From Saccharopolyspora gloriosae (GTDB lineage Bacteria; Actinomycetota; Actinomycetes; Mycobacteriales; Pseudonocardiaceae), in the NCBI RefSeq assembly GCF_014203325.1, contig NZ_JACHIV010000001.1:4961501-5025500 (forward strand): a stretch of DNA of 64,000 bases, written 5' to 3'. The notes below the pieces were generated by a model. It had not been told where the DNA came from. It ran no database searches and was given only the letters and a program-made list of their open reading frames with translations. Made by a program: the position numbers and the translations under genes. Every line of letters starts with the position of its first letter. Position 1 is the first letter of the stretch. Positions 1 to 8,834 of this stretch are shown here, piece by piece.

Positions 1-41
1 TAAGGGCCGCGGTCCTCGTTCGCCGATTCCGCCGGACCGCC

Positions 42-1520
42 TCAACCCGTGGCGAGCGAGGTCGTCAACCGCGTTCCGTCCGCGGTGCGCAGGTAGCAGT
101 GCACGGCCTGCGCACCGTCGTCGGAGTCGCTGTCGTCGTCCGTCGCGGTCTGCCGCTTGAGCTCCCAGGAGCGCTCCGAAGGCACCAGCGCGCCGTAGCG
201 CAGCGCGGCGTCCTTGCCCGGCAGGACGATCTTGTCCGAGGCGAAGTACGCGGCGCACATCCCTTCGCCGAACCGGGCGAGCTCCGCCTCCCCCGGGTAG
301 GCGATGTCGTTGGTGGAGCCGCTGCCGAACGGATCTCCCGATGCGTATATCTCCAGGTCGTGCGGCTCCGAGCAGCGGCGGACCTCCTGCTCCGGCACGG
401 TCGAACCGGCTCTCGGCGTGCCGACCGCGCACGGGTCCGACTTGCTCGGCGCGAAGGTCTCCAGGTCACCGCCCGGTCCGTAGCTCAGCGTCGCCTCCTC
501 CGCTTCCGGGACGCCGGGGACCAGCGCGAACCGGCCGAGCAGCAGACCGGCCACGAACAGCACCACCGCCGCCGCGATCAGCGGCCTGCGGCCGAATCCA
601 CCCGCACGAGCGGACGACCGCACCGGGGCCGTACCTGCCGGGACCTGCGCCGTCGCCGCCGGACCGGGTCCGGTGGCCAGCAGCGCGCGGGCCTGCGCGG
701 AGGTGAAGCGGGCACGCGGGTCGGCGATGAGCAAACCCATGATCAGCGATCCGAGCGGGCCCTGGGTCCGAGTCATCCGGGGCGTCTCGTTGAGCACCGC
801 GTGCAGCGTCGCCGCCGTGGTCTGCCGGTCGAACGGCAACCACCCCTCGGCGGCGAAGAACAACGTCGCGCCCAGCGACCACAGGTCGCTGGCGGGTGTC
901 GCGTCCGCGCCCTGGATGCGTTCCGGGGCCATGAACGACGGCGAGCCGATGATGCTGCCGCTGGTGGTCAACCGCGTGTCGTCCAGGGTCTGCGCGATCC
1001 CGAAGTCGGCCAGCTTCACCCCGCTGCCCGAGATCATGATGTTGCTCGGCTTCACGTCCCGGTGCACGATCCCCGCCGCGTGCGCGGCCTCCAACGCGGA
1101 CAGCAACCGCCGGGCCAGGTCCAGGACCTGTTCCGGGGGCATCGGACCGCGTTCGCCGACGACCTCGGTGAGCGTGCCCGCCAGCACCAGCTCCATCACG
1201 ATGAACGTGCCGCCCGCTTCGCTGAGCACGTCGAACACCGTGACCACCGCCGGGTCGCTGAGCCGGCCCGCGGCCCGCGCCTCCCGCAGCACCCGTTCCT
1301 CGAACACGGCCCGCTCCGCGGGCGGCACCCCGTCCGGGACGTGCAGCTGCTTGATCGCGACCTCGCGGCCGATCACCTGGTCCCAGGCCCGCCAGACGAT
1401 GCCCATGCCGCCGCGACCGAGCTCACCGGTCACCTGGTAGCGGCGCCCGATCGTGCGCGTCAGCGCATCCGTCCGTTCCACCACGCCCGCCCCTCCCCCA
1501 CTTCGTCCTGAAACGTTCAT
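42..1520 (-). CDS. Membrane-anchored serine/threonine protein kinase (PknB-like, single TM)
   Basis: Phosphorylates Ser/Thr on target proteins at the membrane. The 492-residue product has a kinase domain at about 28-285: glycine loop GELGRGGMG near 32-40, catalytic lysine in REVAIK near 57, HRDVKPSN near 153-160, DFG at 172-174 and the activation-segment end MAPE near 197-200. A proline/alanine linker and one TM helix (about 313-334) follow, then a roughly 150-residue outer domain with several cysteines, unlike PASTA repeats, so the signal sensed is unknown. The ATG at 1520 is chosen because the open frame upstream belongs to no kinase sequence and covers thyX. It lies about 35 bp beyond the thyX stop on the same strand and could be co-transcribed. 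Confidence 0.9.
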   Translation of the reverse strand: MNVSGRSGGGAGVVERTDALTRTIGRRYQVTGELGRGGMGIVWRAWDQVIGREVAIKQLHVPDGVPPAERAVFEERVLREARAAGRLSDPAVVTVFDVLSEAGGTFIVMELVLAGTLTEVVGERGPMPPEQVLDLARRLLSALEAAHAAGIVHRDVKPSNIMISGSGVKLADFGIAQTLDDTRLTTSGSIIGSPSFMAPERIQGADATPASDLWSLGATLFFAAEGWLPFDRQTTAATLHAVLNETPRMTRTQGPLGSLIMGLLIADPRARFTSAQARALLATGPGPAATAQVPAGTAPVRSSARAGGFGRRPLIAAAVVLFVAGLLLGRFALVPGVPEAEEATLSYGPGGDLETFAPSKSDPCAVGTPRAGSTVPEQEVRRCSEPHDLEIYASGDPFGSGSTNDIAYPGEAELARFGEGMCAAYFASDKIVLPGKDAALRYGALVPSERSWELKRQTATDDDSDSDDGAQAVHCYLRTADGTRLTTSLATG

Positions 1521-1555
1521 CCCATCGGACGAAAGAGGGTCGGGCGCGGTTCCCG

Positions 1556-2308
1556 TCAGCCTTCGCTGACGAAGGGGCTGGAAGCGACCTCGGAACCGTC
1601 CTTGAGGGCGGTGATCTCGAAGTCGCCGAACACGTTCGGCGCGGTCTTCTGCAGCTGCCGCAGGCACTCCACGGCGAGCGAGCGGATCTCGACGTCCGCG
1701 TGCTCGCTGGCGCGCATCGCCACGAAGTGCCGCCACGCGCGGTAGTTCCCGCTGACGACGATGCGGGTCTCGGTGGCGTTGGGCAGCACCGCGCGCGCGG
1801 CCTGCCGCGCCTGCTTGCGGCGCAGGGTGGCCTTCGGCTCGTCCGCGAACTTCTCCTGCAGCGCGTCTAGCAGCTCGGTGTAGGCGGCGACGCTGGCCTC
1901 GGTGGCGCGCACGAACTTCTCGTGCAGCTCCGGGTCCTCGGCGATCACGTCGGGCTCGACCACCGCGGCGTCGCGTTCCGGCACGTAGCGCTGGGACAGC
2001 TGCGAGTAGGAGAAGTGCCGGTGCCGGATCAGCTCGTGGGTCAGCGACCGCGACATGCCGGTCAGGTAGAAGGTGACCGAGCCGTGCTCCAGCACCGAGA
2101 GGTGGCCGACCTCCATGATGTGCCGGAGGTAGCCGGCGTTGGTCGCCGTCGCCGGGTTCGGCTTGTGCCAGGACTGGTAGCAGGCCCGGCCGGCGAACTC
2201 CGCGAGCGCCTGGCCGCCGTCCGCGTCGGTGGACCACTCCACGTCGGCCGGCGGGAAGAACTCGGTCTTGCCGATCAGCTGGACCTTCGGCGGCACGATG
2301 TCGGTCAC
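1556..2308 (-). CDS. thyX: Flavin-dependent thymidylate synthase ThyX
   Basis: Makes dTMP from dUMP using methylene-tetrahydrofolate and FADH2. The 250-residue product carries the diagnostic ThyX motif [13 protein letters not shown] at about 95-107, with the dUMP/FAD-binding arginines and serine in place. GTG at 2308 is chosen as start because the protein then begins close to the family core ([10 protein letters not shown]) and has normal ThyX length; an upstream extension to 2428 is possible but its residues look like noncoding GC-rich sequence. In many actinobacteria thyX sits beside dapB and dapA; here it is 11 kb from dapB and next to a kinase gene. Confidence 0.95.
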   Translation of the reverse strand: MTDIVPPKVQLIGKTEFFPPADVEWSTDADGGQALAEFAGRACYQSWHKPNPATATNAGYLRHIMEVGHLSVLEHGSVTFYLTGMSRSLTHELIRHRHFSYSQLSQRYVPERDAAVVEPDVIAEDPELHEKFVRATEASVAAYTELLDALQEKFADEPKATLRRKQARQAARAVLPNATETRIVVSGNYRAWRHFVAMRASEHADVEIRSLAVECLRQLQKTAPNVFGDFEITALKDGSEVASSPFVSEG

Positions 2309-2493
2309 GGTGCGCGGACCCTTCTCGGTCGGAGTGCGGATGTCCTGCCGCACGCCCGCGGCCGGGCGCCGGCGGCTTCGAGCGTAACCGGCCACCCCGA
2401 CGCCCAGGCCCGACCGCCACGACCGCACCGATGACGACCCGCTGACACCATCGTGTCCTTGCGCGACGTCACCTGCGACGCCATAGTGGCGTC

Positions 2494-3066
2494 ATGGACC
2501 TCAGCCCTTACATCGCCCAGCTCCGGGAAGACCTCGGCTCCGCCGCGTCGGCGGGCGACGAGCAGACCCGGCAGACCGCCGCCGCGCTGTCGGCCGCGAT
2601 CGAGCCCGCCACCCGGCTCGCGATCATGAACGCGCTCTCCGACCTCGCCGCGGAAGTGACGACGCACCTGGACGGCCAGGTGGTCGACGTCCGGCTGGAC
2701 GGCCGCGATGTCCGCGTCGTCGTCAGCGGCGGCGGCACCGCGCGCTCGACCGCGGCCGAGGAGGAACGACCACCCACTCCGCCGCCCGGTGCCGACGGCG
2801 GCGACATCAGCCGGATCACCCTGCGCCTGCTCGACGAGATCAAGGGGCAGGCCGAGCAGGCGGCGTCGACGCAAGGCGTCTCGCTCAACACCTGGGTGGC
2901 GCAGGCCGTGCAGGGCGCACTGCACGGCGGCCGACCGCGCGGCCCGTGGGACCACCGCCCCGGGCGCGGTCCGGGTTGGGGAGGCCCGCCCGGCTCCGGC
3001 CGCTGGCGTCCGGACGGGCCGGACGACGGCCCCGGTTCACGGCTCCACGGCTGGGTGCACGGCTGA
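2494..3066 (+). CDS. Ribbon-helix-helix (HicB/Arc-like) protein
   Basis: The 190-residue protein has an N-terminal helical part, a central Pro/Glu-rich linker and, at about 108-145, the segment SRITLRLLDEIK followed by GVSLNTWVAQAVQ, which reads as an Arc/HicB ribbon-helix-helix DNA-binding unit. The tail is Gly/Pro/Arg-rich and low in complexity. It lies 25 bp before a DUF4097 gene, which suggests a two-gene operon in which this protein may regulate or partner the next. Despite the HicB resemblance no HicA-like toxin is adjacent, so a toxin-antitoxin role is not supported. It is transcribed divergently from thyX across about 185 bp. Confidence 0.7.
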   Translation: MDLSPYIAQLREDLGSAASAGDEQTRQTAAALSAAIEPATRLAIMNALSDLAAEVTTHLDGQVVDVRLDGRDVRVVVSGGGTARSTAAEEERPPTPPPGADGGDISRITLRLLDEIKGQAEQAASTQGVSLNTWVAQAVQGALHGGRPRGPWDHRPGRGPGWGGPPGSGRWRPDGPDDGPGSRLHGWVHG

Positions 3067-3091
3067 GCGCGACGGGAAGGCGGACGAGGCG

Positions 3092-4066
3092 ATGAGCGGC
3101 AACGGCACGGGCGGACCGAATTCCGAGGAGTCCGCCGGTCGGGAACCGAACGATCTGGTGCGGACGCAGGACTTCGACACCGCGGCTCCCATCGAGGTCG
3201 ACATCGGCAACAGCATCGGGTCGATCACGGTGGAGCTGGCGACGACGGACGTCACGCACGTCGAGGTGCGCCACGATTCCGCGGCGGGCGGCACCGATTG
3301 GCGCAGCGGGCTCACCGGCCTGCTGAGCTGGGTCAGCGATCAGTTCGGTGATGCGGCGCAGCGCGGCGGTCTCGGTGAACGCGCCTTCGGCGAGCGCGGA
3401 CTGCGCGAACCGATGGCCGAGGCGGTGCGCCAGACCCGCATCGACATGACCGGCAACCGGCTCACGGTGCGAACTCCGAGCACGGTGCCGCTGCGCACGG
3501 TCCCGTTGGCGGTGACCGTCCGGGCACCGGCGGAGTCCCAGCTGGGGCTGCGCTCGGCGAGCGGCGACGTGCGGGTGACCGGACCGGCGGGCCGGGTGCA
3601 GGTGCAGTCCGGCGGCGGCGCGGTCTCGGTCGAGCAGGCCGCGGGCAACGCGGTCGCCCGCACCGGCTCCGGGGCGTTGCGCTTGGGCGACATGGCCGCC
3701 GGGGTGCAGGCGCGCAGCGGCAGCGGCGATGTGGAGGTCGTGTCCGTGCGGGCAGCGTCCTCGGTGGTGACCGGGAGCGGTTCGGTGTGGCTGGGCGCCG
3801 TGGAATCGGACGTGCTGGTGCGCTCGGGCAGCGGTGACGTCGCCATCGCCGACGCCGCGGCGGGCCAGATCGAGCTCATCACCGGGTCGGGCGGGTTGCG
3901 GGTCGCGCTGCGGCACGGGACCGACGCGGAGGTCGACCTCACGTCCACCACCGGGGCCGTGCACAGCGACCTCGTGGTCTCCGAGGAAGCCACCGCCGCG
4001 GAACCGGCGTTGCGGATCTTCGGCCGCAGCGGCAGCGGGGACGCGCTGCTCACGTCCGCCGTGTGA
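3092..4066 (+). CDS. DUF4097-type beta-strand-repeat protein
   Basis: The 324-residue product has no signal peptide or TM segment. From about residue 135 it repeats the short pattern SGSGDV / GSGSV / GSGG at intervals of 20-25 residues (SASGDVRV, SGGGAVSV, TGSGALRL, SGSGDVEV, TGSGSVWL, SGSGDVAI), the signature of the DUF4097 right-handed beta-helix or adhesin-like fold. Molecular function of this family is not established. It follows the ribbon-helix-helix gene by 25 bp, and its stop codon region overlaps the convergent winged-helix gene by 17 bp. The start at 3092 follows a GAGGCG stretch; a longer frame exists upstream but overlaps the preceding gene. Confidence 0.75.
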   Translation: MSGNGTGGPNSEESAGREPNDLVRTQDFDTAAPIEVDIGNSIGSITVELATTDVTHVEVRHDSAAGGTDWRSGLTGLLSWVSDQFGDAAQRGGLGERAFGERGLREPMAEAVRQTRIDMTGNRLTVRTPSTVPLRTVPLAVTVRAPAESQLGLRSASGDVRVTGPAGRVQVQSGGGAVSVEQAAGNAVARTGSGALRLGDMAAGVQARSGSGDVEVVSVRAASSVVTGSGSVWLGAVESDVLVRSGSGDVAIADAAAGQIELITGSGGLRVALRHGTDAEVDLTSTTGAVHSDLVVSEEATAAEPALRIFGRSGSGDALLTSAV

Positions 4067-5279
4067 GGGCGCGCAGCGCTTCGACGAGGCGATCGTCGCC
4101 GCGCGATCCGATGACGATCCCGTCCAGTCCCAGCCAACCGGCCATCTCGCTGAGGGCGTCGGCGAGTTCCGGGGCGATCACCGCGGGGTCCTGGCCGGGT
4201 TCGGCGAAGGCTCCGGGAACCCGCAGCACCTTCGCCGCCCGGTCCGCCTTCAGGTCGACGCGGCCGACCAGTTCACCGTTGAGCAGGAAGGGGAACACGT
4301 AGTAGCCGTACTCCCGCTTGGGCTCCGGGACGTAGATCTCGATGCGGTAGCGGAAGCCGAACAACCGCTCGGCGCGGGACCGCTCCCAGATCAGCGGATC
4401 GAACGGGCACAGCAGGGCGCGTCCGCGAACGCGTCGAGGCGTGCGAGCCGCGGCGTGCAGGTACGCCTGCTGCCGCCAGCCCGCCACGGCAACGGGTTCG
4501 AGTTCGCCGCCGTCGACGAGCTCTGCCACGGCTCGCCGGGATTGCGACGGGCTCAGCCGGTAGTAGTCGCGGAGGTCGGACTCGGTGGCCACCCCGAGCG
4601 CCGCGGCGGACCGCAGCACCAGTTCGCGAACGGCGTCCTCTTCGGCGGGGTCGTGGGTGAGCACGTCGGACGGCAGCACCCGTTCCGGCAGGTCGTAGAG
4701 CCGTTCGAACCCCTTGCGGGTACCGGTGGTGAGCTCGCCCATGGCGAACAGGAGCTCGCAGACTCGCTTGGTGTCGGTGCGGTTCCACCATGGACCGCGC
4801 CCTTGGCGGACGTCACCACCGATCTCCCGCTCCAAGGTGCCCGCACCGACGGGGCCGAGGTCTTTGACGGCCGCGAGCACGTCATCGACCAAGCCGGGCG
4901 AGTTCTCCAGCAGTTCGCGCGACCGGCTGCGCCAGGAGCCGCCGTACATCCGCATCCGCCACCGCAGCAGCGACCAGTCCCGCACGGGGATCAGCGACGC
5001 CTCGTGCGCCCAGTACTCGACGAACAGCCGCGGTTTGGCGGCGGTCGACGACCAGGCCGCGTCGTCGAGCAGCGCAGCGGGATAAGCGCCGAGGCGGCTG
5101 AACAGCGGCATGTAGTGCGCCCGGACCGCGACGTTCACCGAATCCAGCTGCAGCAGTTTGGTGCGGCTCAACGCCCGGTTCAGGTGTTGACGGGTCACCT
5201 GCCCGGTGGGCCGGGAATCGGTGAAACCTTGGGCCGCCAGCGCGGTGCGCCGGGCCGCGGCGGCGCTCATGGTCTGCAT
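4050..5279 (-). CDS. Winged-helix protein of the YcaQ/AlkZ-like (HTH_42) family
   Basis: The 409-residue protein shows the family hallmarks: an N-terminal helical part with QLDSVNVAVRAHYMPLFSR, then YWAHEASLIP near residue 105, and a C-terminal part with FDPLIWERSR and EPKREYGYYVFP, where family members carry the glycosylase and DNA-contact residues. YcaQ and AlkZ unhook interstrand crosslinks or excise bulky alkylated bases, so a DNA-repair glycosylase role is likely but not certain for this paralogue. The start is one of two neighbouring ATGs (5279 or 5270). It converges on and overlaps the end of the DUF4097 gene and diverges from an acetyltransferase gene. Confidence 0.8.
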   Translation of the reverse strand: MQTMSAAAARRTALAAQGFTDSRPTGQVTRQHLNRALSRTKLLQLDSVNVAVRAHYMPLFSRLGAYPAALLDDAAWSSTAAKPRLFVEYWAHEASLIPVRDWSLLRWRMRMYGGSWRSRSRELLENSPGLVDDVLAAVKDLGPVGAGTLEREIGGDVRQGRGPWWNRTDTKRVCELLFAMGELTTGTRKGFERLYDLPERVLPSDVLTHDPAEEDAVRELVLRSAAALGVATESDLRDYYRLSPSQSRRAVAELVDGGELEPVAVAGWRQQAYLHAAARTPRRVRGRALLCPFDPLIWERSRAERLFGFRYRIEIYVPEPKREYGYYVFPFLLNGELVGRVDLKADRAAKVLRVPGAFAEPGQDPAVIAPELADALSEMAGWLGLDGIVIGSRGDDRLVEALRALTRRT

Positions 5280-5421
5280 TCGCGAAATGGTGCCATCCCG
5301 GACTGACAGTCCGGACCTCCGAACCGATCTTCCTGCTCGGATGCGCCACGCCGGTCGGTCGCGCGCCCCGGTGATCCCCTGCCCCCGGGTGCCAGGGAGC
5401 GCGGGCGCTAGGTTGGCGCGC

Positions 5422-5988
5422 ATGGCTGATGCCGAGGTGCGGGCCGCGACGCCCGCCGACGCCCCCGAGATCGCCCGGATCCAGCTCGCGACCTGGCGCA
5501 GCGCGTACGGGGAACTGCTGCCGCCGGAGGTGCTCGCCGGACTGGACGAAGCGGAGACGGCTCAGCAGTGGACCGAGGCCCTCAGCGACGGGCCGACGAC
5601 GGTGCTGGTCGCCGCCGAAGGCGACTGGCTCGTCGGGTTCTGCGTGGCGGGCCCCGCTCCCGAGCAGGAAGCAGCGGCTGCGGACGGTGCCGCACCGGCC
5701 GACCTGGCGACCGTCGCCTTGGTGAGCACGGTGCTCGTCGAACCCCGTTGGGGCCGCCGCGGACACGGCGGGCGGCTGCTGGCGACGATGGCGCAGCGCC
5801 TCACCGAGGGCGGCGCGACGCGCGGCATCAGCTGGATCCCGGAGGCCGATTCGGTGTCCCAAGCCTTCTTCGAACACGCGGGCTGGGTCCCGGACGGAAC
5901 GGTGCGCACCCTCGACGCGGGCGGCCGTCCGGTGCGCGAGCTGCGGCTCTCCGGCCCGCTCGACCTGCATTTGCACCACCACGAATGA
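5422..5988 (+). CDS. GNAT family N-acetyltransferase
   Basis: A 188-residue single-domain GNAT enzyme expected to transfer acetyl from acetyl-CoA to an amine. The core runs from VRAATPADAPEIARIQLATW through the strand ending VSTVLVEP to the pyrophosphate-binding loop RWGRRGHGGRLL at about 109-120, which matches the Q/RxxGxG/A signature, and on to a C-terminal SQAFFEHAGWVPDG motif typical of the fold. A run of alanines before VALVSTVLVEP is a loop insertion. The ATG at 5422 fits the start of the first strand. The substrate cannot be read from the sequence. It is divergent from the YcaQ-like gene and stands alone. Confidence 0.85.
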   Translation: MADAEVRAATPADAPEIARIQLATWRSAYGELLPPEVLAGLDEAETAQQWTEALSDGPTTVLVAAEGDWLVGFCVAGPAPEQEAAAADGAAPADLATVALVSTVLVEPRWGRRGHGGRLLATMAQRLTEGGATRGISWIPEADSVSQAFFEHAGWVPDGTVRTLDAGGRPVRELRLSGPLDLHLHHHE

Positions 5989-6288
5989 TCCGGGCACCGC
6001 GTACGACGGCGATCTCGAATCCGCGCATTCACCGGAAATTCATCCCTTCGGCCGCGAAACCGCGAACTCGGCGCAAATGCACAACCCGCCCGCCGCGACT
6101 TCTCGGCGAGCACCGATCGAGCTGAACCCGAAGGCCCGGCCTCCGGGAGGCACGACGATTTTCGCTGCGTAGTGGAACTGCTCGAAGAATGGTGCGGAAA
6201 ACGCGGCACTGAATACCCGTGCACCGAGTAGCGCCACCGCGGTGTTGCTAGCCTGTGGCGGACCGCACTCCGACATTCGGGTGGACAT
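5989..6288. other. Intergenic 300 bp without a recognisable gene
   Basis: Somewhat less GC-rich than its flanks and with no coding-like frame. A TAGCCT hexamer near 6250 could be a -10 box for the next gene. No hairpin terminator or repeat was recognised. Confidence 0.4.
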
Positions 6289-6780
6289 GTGCTGACGTCG
6301 ATCGGATTGATCGCCACCGCCTTCGGCATGTCCGTGGCCTCCGCGCTGGTGCCGGTGATCAGCGTCGAGATCTTCGTGGTCGGCTTGGTCGTCAAGAGCC
6401 CGGAATTGCCGTGGTGGCTGCTGGCCCTGGTCGTGACCGTCGGCCAGATCGGCGGGAAGCTGCTGTACTACTACGCGGCCCGCGGCCTGATCCGGCTGCC
6501 GCGCTTCATGCAGCGCAAGAGCGATCCGGGACGACACCCGGGCCGGTGGGCCGCGTGGCTGGAGCGCTTCCGCTTCAGCTGCCAGACCCGCCCGGTGTGG
6601 GCGGGCGGTGTGCTGCTGCTCAGCGCGACGGCGAGCCTGCCGCCGTTCCTGGCGACGTGCGTGATCGCCGGCTGGGCCCGGGTACCGGTGAGCACCTTCC
6701 TGATCACGGGGCTGGTGGGCCGCTTCGCGCGTTTCGCCGCGTTGGCCGTCGCCCCCGGCATCATGATCGCCTGGCTCTGA
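6289..6780 (+). CDS. Small polytopic membrane protein, possibly VTT/DedA-like
   Basis: A 163-residue protein dominated by hydrophobic segments: about 3-30 (IGLIATAFGMSVASALVP), 40-60 (WWLLALVVTVGQIGGKLLYY), 105-125 and 138-160. The GQIGGKLLYYYAARG stretch and the later helix with SLPPF resemble the cores of small SNARE-associated (VTT/DedA/YqaA) proteins, which act in lipid scrambling or membrane homeostasis. The resemblance is partial, so the name is tentative. GTG at 6289 is used because no better start lies in frame. The gene has no operon partners. Confidence 0.6.
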   Translation: MLTSIGLIATAFGMSVASALVPVISVEIFVVGLVVKSPELPWWLLALVVTVGQIGGKLLYYYAARGLIRLPRFMQRKSDPGRHPGRWAAWLERFRFSCQTRPVWAGGVLLLSATASLPPFLATCVIAGWARVPVSTFLITGLVGRFARFAALAVAPGIMIAWL

Positions 6781-6911
6781 CCACCGGGAACGCACGGACG
6801 CCGCCGCACCTGGACCACGCGTTCGTGTCCAGTGCGGCGGCGACCGTCCGCTCCTGATCCCGCGCGGTGCGCCGCGGCGACTACAGCACGGGAGATCGGT
6901 GCTCATCGAGG

Positions 6912-7157
6912 TCAGGGCAGCGGCAGCAGCTTCCCGGGGACCCCGGCGACGGAATCGAGCAGCCCGAGCACCGGGATGCCCAGCGGCGCGAAGGTCCACT
7001 TGTTGTGCAGGTCCCCGGTGTCCGGCTGGTCGACGATCACGACGCCGTCCTCTTCCGGGGCGGGCTGCGGTGCGGCGACGGCGGTCGCGGCGGAGCCCAG
7101 CAGGGCGGTGCCGACGAGTGCGGAGGCGGCGAGGCCGCGGCGCAACGAGGCGTTCAT
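6912..7157 (-). CDS. Small secreted protein with signal peptide
   Basis: An 81-residue product. The first 29 residues form a Sec signal peptide (MNASLRRGLAASALVGTALLG, cleavage after AVAA). The mature part of about 52 residues contains EEDGVVIVDQPDTGD and ends in IPVLGLLDSVAGVPGKLLPLP. It is 23 bp downstream of another tiny secreted protein that shares the VxGLLD element near its C-terminus, so the two are likely paralogues in one transcript. Such short exported proteins in mycelial actinobacteria are often surface-associated, but I do not recognise this family and assign no function. Confidence 0.7.
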   Translation of the reverse strand: MNASLRRGLAASALVGTALLGSAATAVAAPQPAPEEDGVVIVDQPDTGDLHNKWTFAPLGIPVLGLLDSVAGVPGKLLPLP

Positions 7158-7180
7158 GGTGAGGGTTCCTTTCCGGAGGG

Positions 7181-7384
7181 TCAGCTCAGCGCGTCGAGCA
7201 GGCCGACGACGGGGTTGAGGGCGGCGGTGGGCAGTCCGACCGTCGGGCTGAGCAGGCCGCCCGCGTCGACGCCCGGGATGATCCAGATGGACGGCGGGTC
7301 GGCCTGCGCGACACCGGCCCCGAGCCCGAGCAGGGCGAGACTCGTGACGACCGCGGCGGTCGCCCTGGCGACACTTCTCGACAT
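7181..7384 (-). CDS. Very small secreted protein
   Basis: A 67-residue product with a signal peptide (MSRSVARATAAVVTSLALLG, cleavage after AQA near 28) and a mature part of only about 39 residues: DPPSIWIIPGVDAGGLLSP, then VGLPTAALNPVVGLLDALS. It is rich in Gly, Leu, Val and Pro, has no cysteines and shows a loose repeat of GLL plus proline. An AAGGAG-type ribosome site lies just before the ATG at 7384. It is the first gene of a two-gene unit with the next secreted protein. Function is unknown. Confidence 0.65.
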   Translation of the reverse strand: MSRSVARATAAVVTSLALLGLGAGVAQADPPSIWIIPGVDAGGLLSPTVGLPTAALNPVVGLLDALS

Positions 7385-7569
7385 GGTGTTCTCCTTCTTC
7401 CTTCCAACCCGCCGAGCGGCGGGAAGTCTCCGGCGCCCCGGTCGATCCGAGGCGGTGCGGTGCTCTCGGCACCACCTGCGCTGCGCAGCCGCGCACCGTT
7501 CGCTCCGGCCGCCGCGGTCTCAGCGGTGGCACCGCCGAGCGGTGAAGCGGCCGGAGCACCGGCGGGCCC

Positions 7570-8817
7570 TCAGCAGACGGCGTCGGTGGGTTTGGGGTTC
7601 CCCAGGCCGAACAGAGGGCGCAGCAGCAACCCGGCGTAGGTGCCCGCGATGGCGAGCACGCCCCACAGCCAGCCGTGCAGGCTGAACGAGGCGATGCCGG
7701 AGAAGTAGGCGCCGATGTTGCAGCCGCCCGCGAGCCGGGCGCCGATGCCCATCAGGACGCCGCCGAGCACGGCGCCGACGGCGAGCCGCCACGGGATGCG
7801 GCGGTGCAGCACGAACGCGCCCGCGGCCGCGGAGGCGATCAGCGCGCCGATCATGATCCCGAAGTCCATCACCGAGATCTTGTCGGCGAGCACGGACGCG
7901 TCGAGCTTCGCGGCGTTCTCCGGAATGGCCCAGAACGGGGCGTCGGAGATGTCGATGCCGATCCAGCCGAGGAACTTCGCGCCCCACAGCCCGAACGCCG
8001 AGGTGATGCCCCAGGGCCCGCCGGAGATGAACAGGGTCAGCGCGTTGAGCCCGGCGAGCAGCAGCGCCCCGGCCCACAGCGGCCAGGAGCCGCGCAGCAC
8101 CCGCAGCAGGCCCTGCGCGGTGGGCGGTGCGTCGATCGGCGGCGGGGTGCGGCGGCGCTCGACGAACAGCGACACGGCGACCACCGCACCGATGATCACC
8201 AGGGAGATCAGCAGCGCGCCCGGATATCCCAGCGGGGTGTCGGCGAACGACACCGTCGGCCCGGTCTTCTGCAGCGCGCTGATCCACGGGGCGAGGAAGG
8301 CGCTGAGCACGGATCCGGCGATGAACCCGCCGAGCGTGTAGAGGATCGCGGTCTGGCCGCTGCCGACGGCGAACAGCGTGCCGGAGGCGCACGAGCCGCC
8401 GACCTGCATGCCGACGCCGAACAGGAACGAACCGAGGATCACGCCGAGCCCGGCGGGTGCGACGGTGCCTTCGGGCGCGCCGGACAGGCCGAGCCCCGCG
8501 CCGAGGATCACCGCGAACAGCGCGCAGGCCACGGCGAGCATCAGCATGTGCGCGCGCAGCGCCCGGCCTTGTCCGACGGCGACGAGCTGCCGCCACGCCG
8601 AGGTGAAGCCGAACCGGGAGTGGAACAGCACGGTGCCGAGGGCGAGGCCGACGACGTAGAGCACCGCGAGCTTCCAGCCCGCCTCGTGGGCGACGGCGAG
8701 GCCGACGACGACGGCCAGCAGGACGCCGAGGGTGACGACGCCGGGCCGCGCGGGCGGGGCCGCGGGCGGTGGCGGTGGCGGGGTTCTCTGTTCGCTGATC
8801 GTGTCCACTGCGGACAT
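7570..8817 (-). CDS. YeeE/YedE-family membrane transporter (sulfur or selenium related)
   Basis: A 415-residue polytopic membrane protein with about ten TM helices. It carries the two family signatures around conserved cysteines: GGSCASGTLFAVGSGQ in the first half and GGCNIGAYFSGIASFSLHGW near the C-terminus. Family members such as YeeE move thiosulfate across the membrane through such cysteines, and YedE homologues are linked to selenium metabolism. A proline run near residues 13-20 precedes the first helix. The ATG at 8817 begins MSAVDTISEQ; the open frame upstream is the antisense of the next gene. It lies 17 bp after the Met-rich membrane gene and is probably co-transcribed. Confidence 0.85.
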   Translation of the reverse strand: MSAVDTISEQRTPPPPPPAAPPARPGVVTLGVLLAVVVGLAVAHEAGWKLAVLYVVGLALGTVLFHSRFGFTSAWRQLVAVGQGRALRAHMLMLAVACALFAVILGAGLGLSGAPEGTVAPAGLGVILGSFLFGVGMQVGGSCASGTLFAVGSGQTAILYTLGGFIAGSVLSAFLAPWISALQKTGPTVSFADTPLGYPGALLISLVIIGAVVAVSLFVERRRTPPPIDAPPTAQGLLRVLRGSWPLWAGALLLAGLNALTLFISGGPWGITSAFGLWGAKFLGWIGIDISDAPFWAIPENAAKLDASVLADKISVMDFGIMIGALIASAAAGAFVLHRRIPWRLAVGAVLGGVLMGIGARLAGGCNIGAYFSGIASFSLHGWLWGVLAIAGTYAGLLLRPLFGLGNPKPTDAVC

Positions 8818-8834
8818 GCGGTCTCTCCTTGATT

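Noticed and set aside
42-2420. A continuous minus-strand frame that appears to fuse the kinase with a ThyX-length upstream region.
   Set aside because: The residues upstream of 1520 are Arg/Gly/Ala-rich and out of frame with ThyX; the kinase begins at the ATG at 1520.
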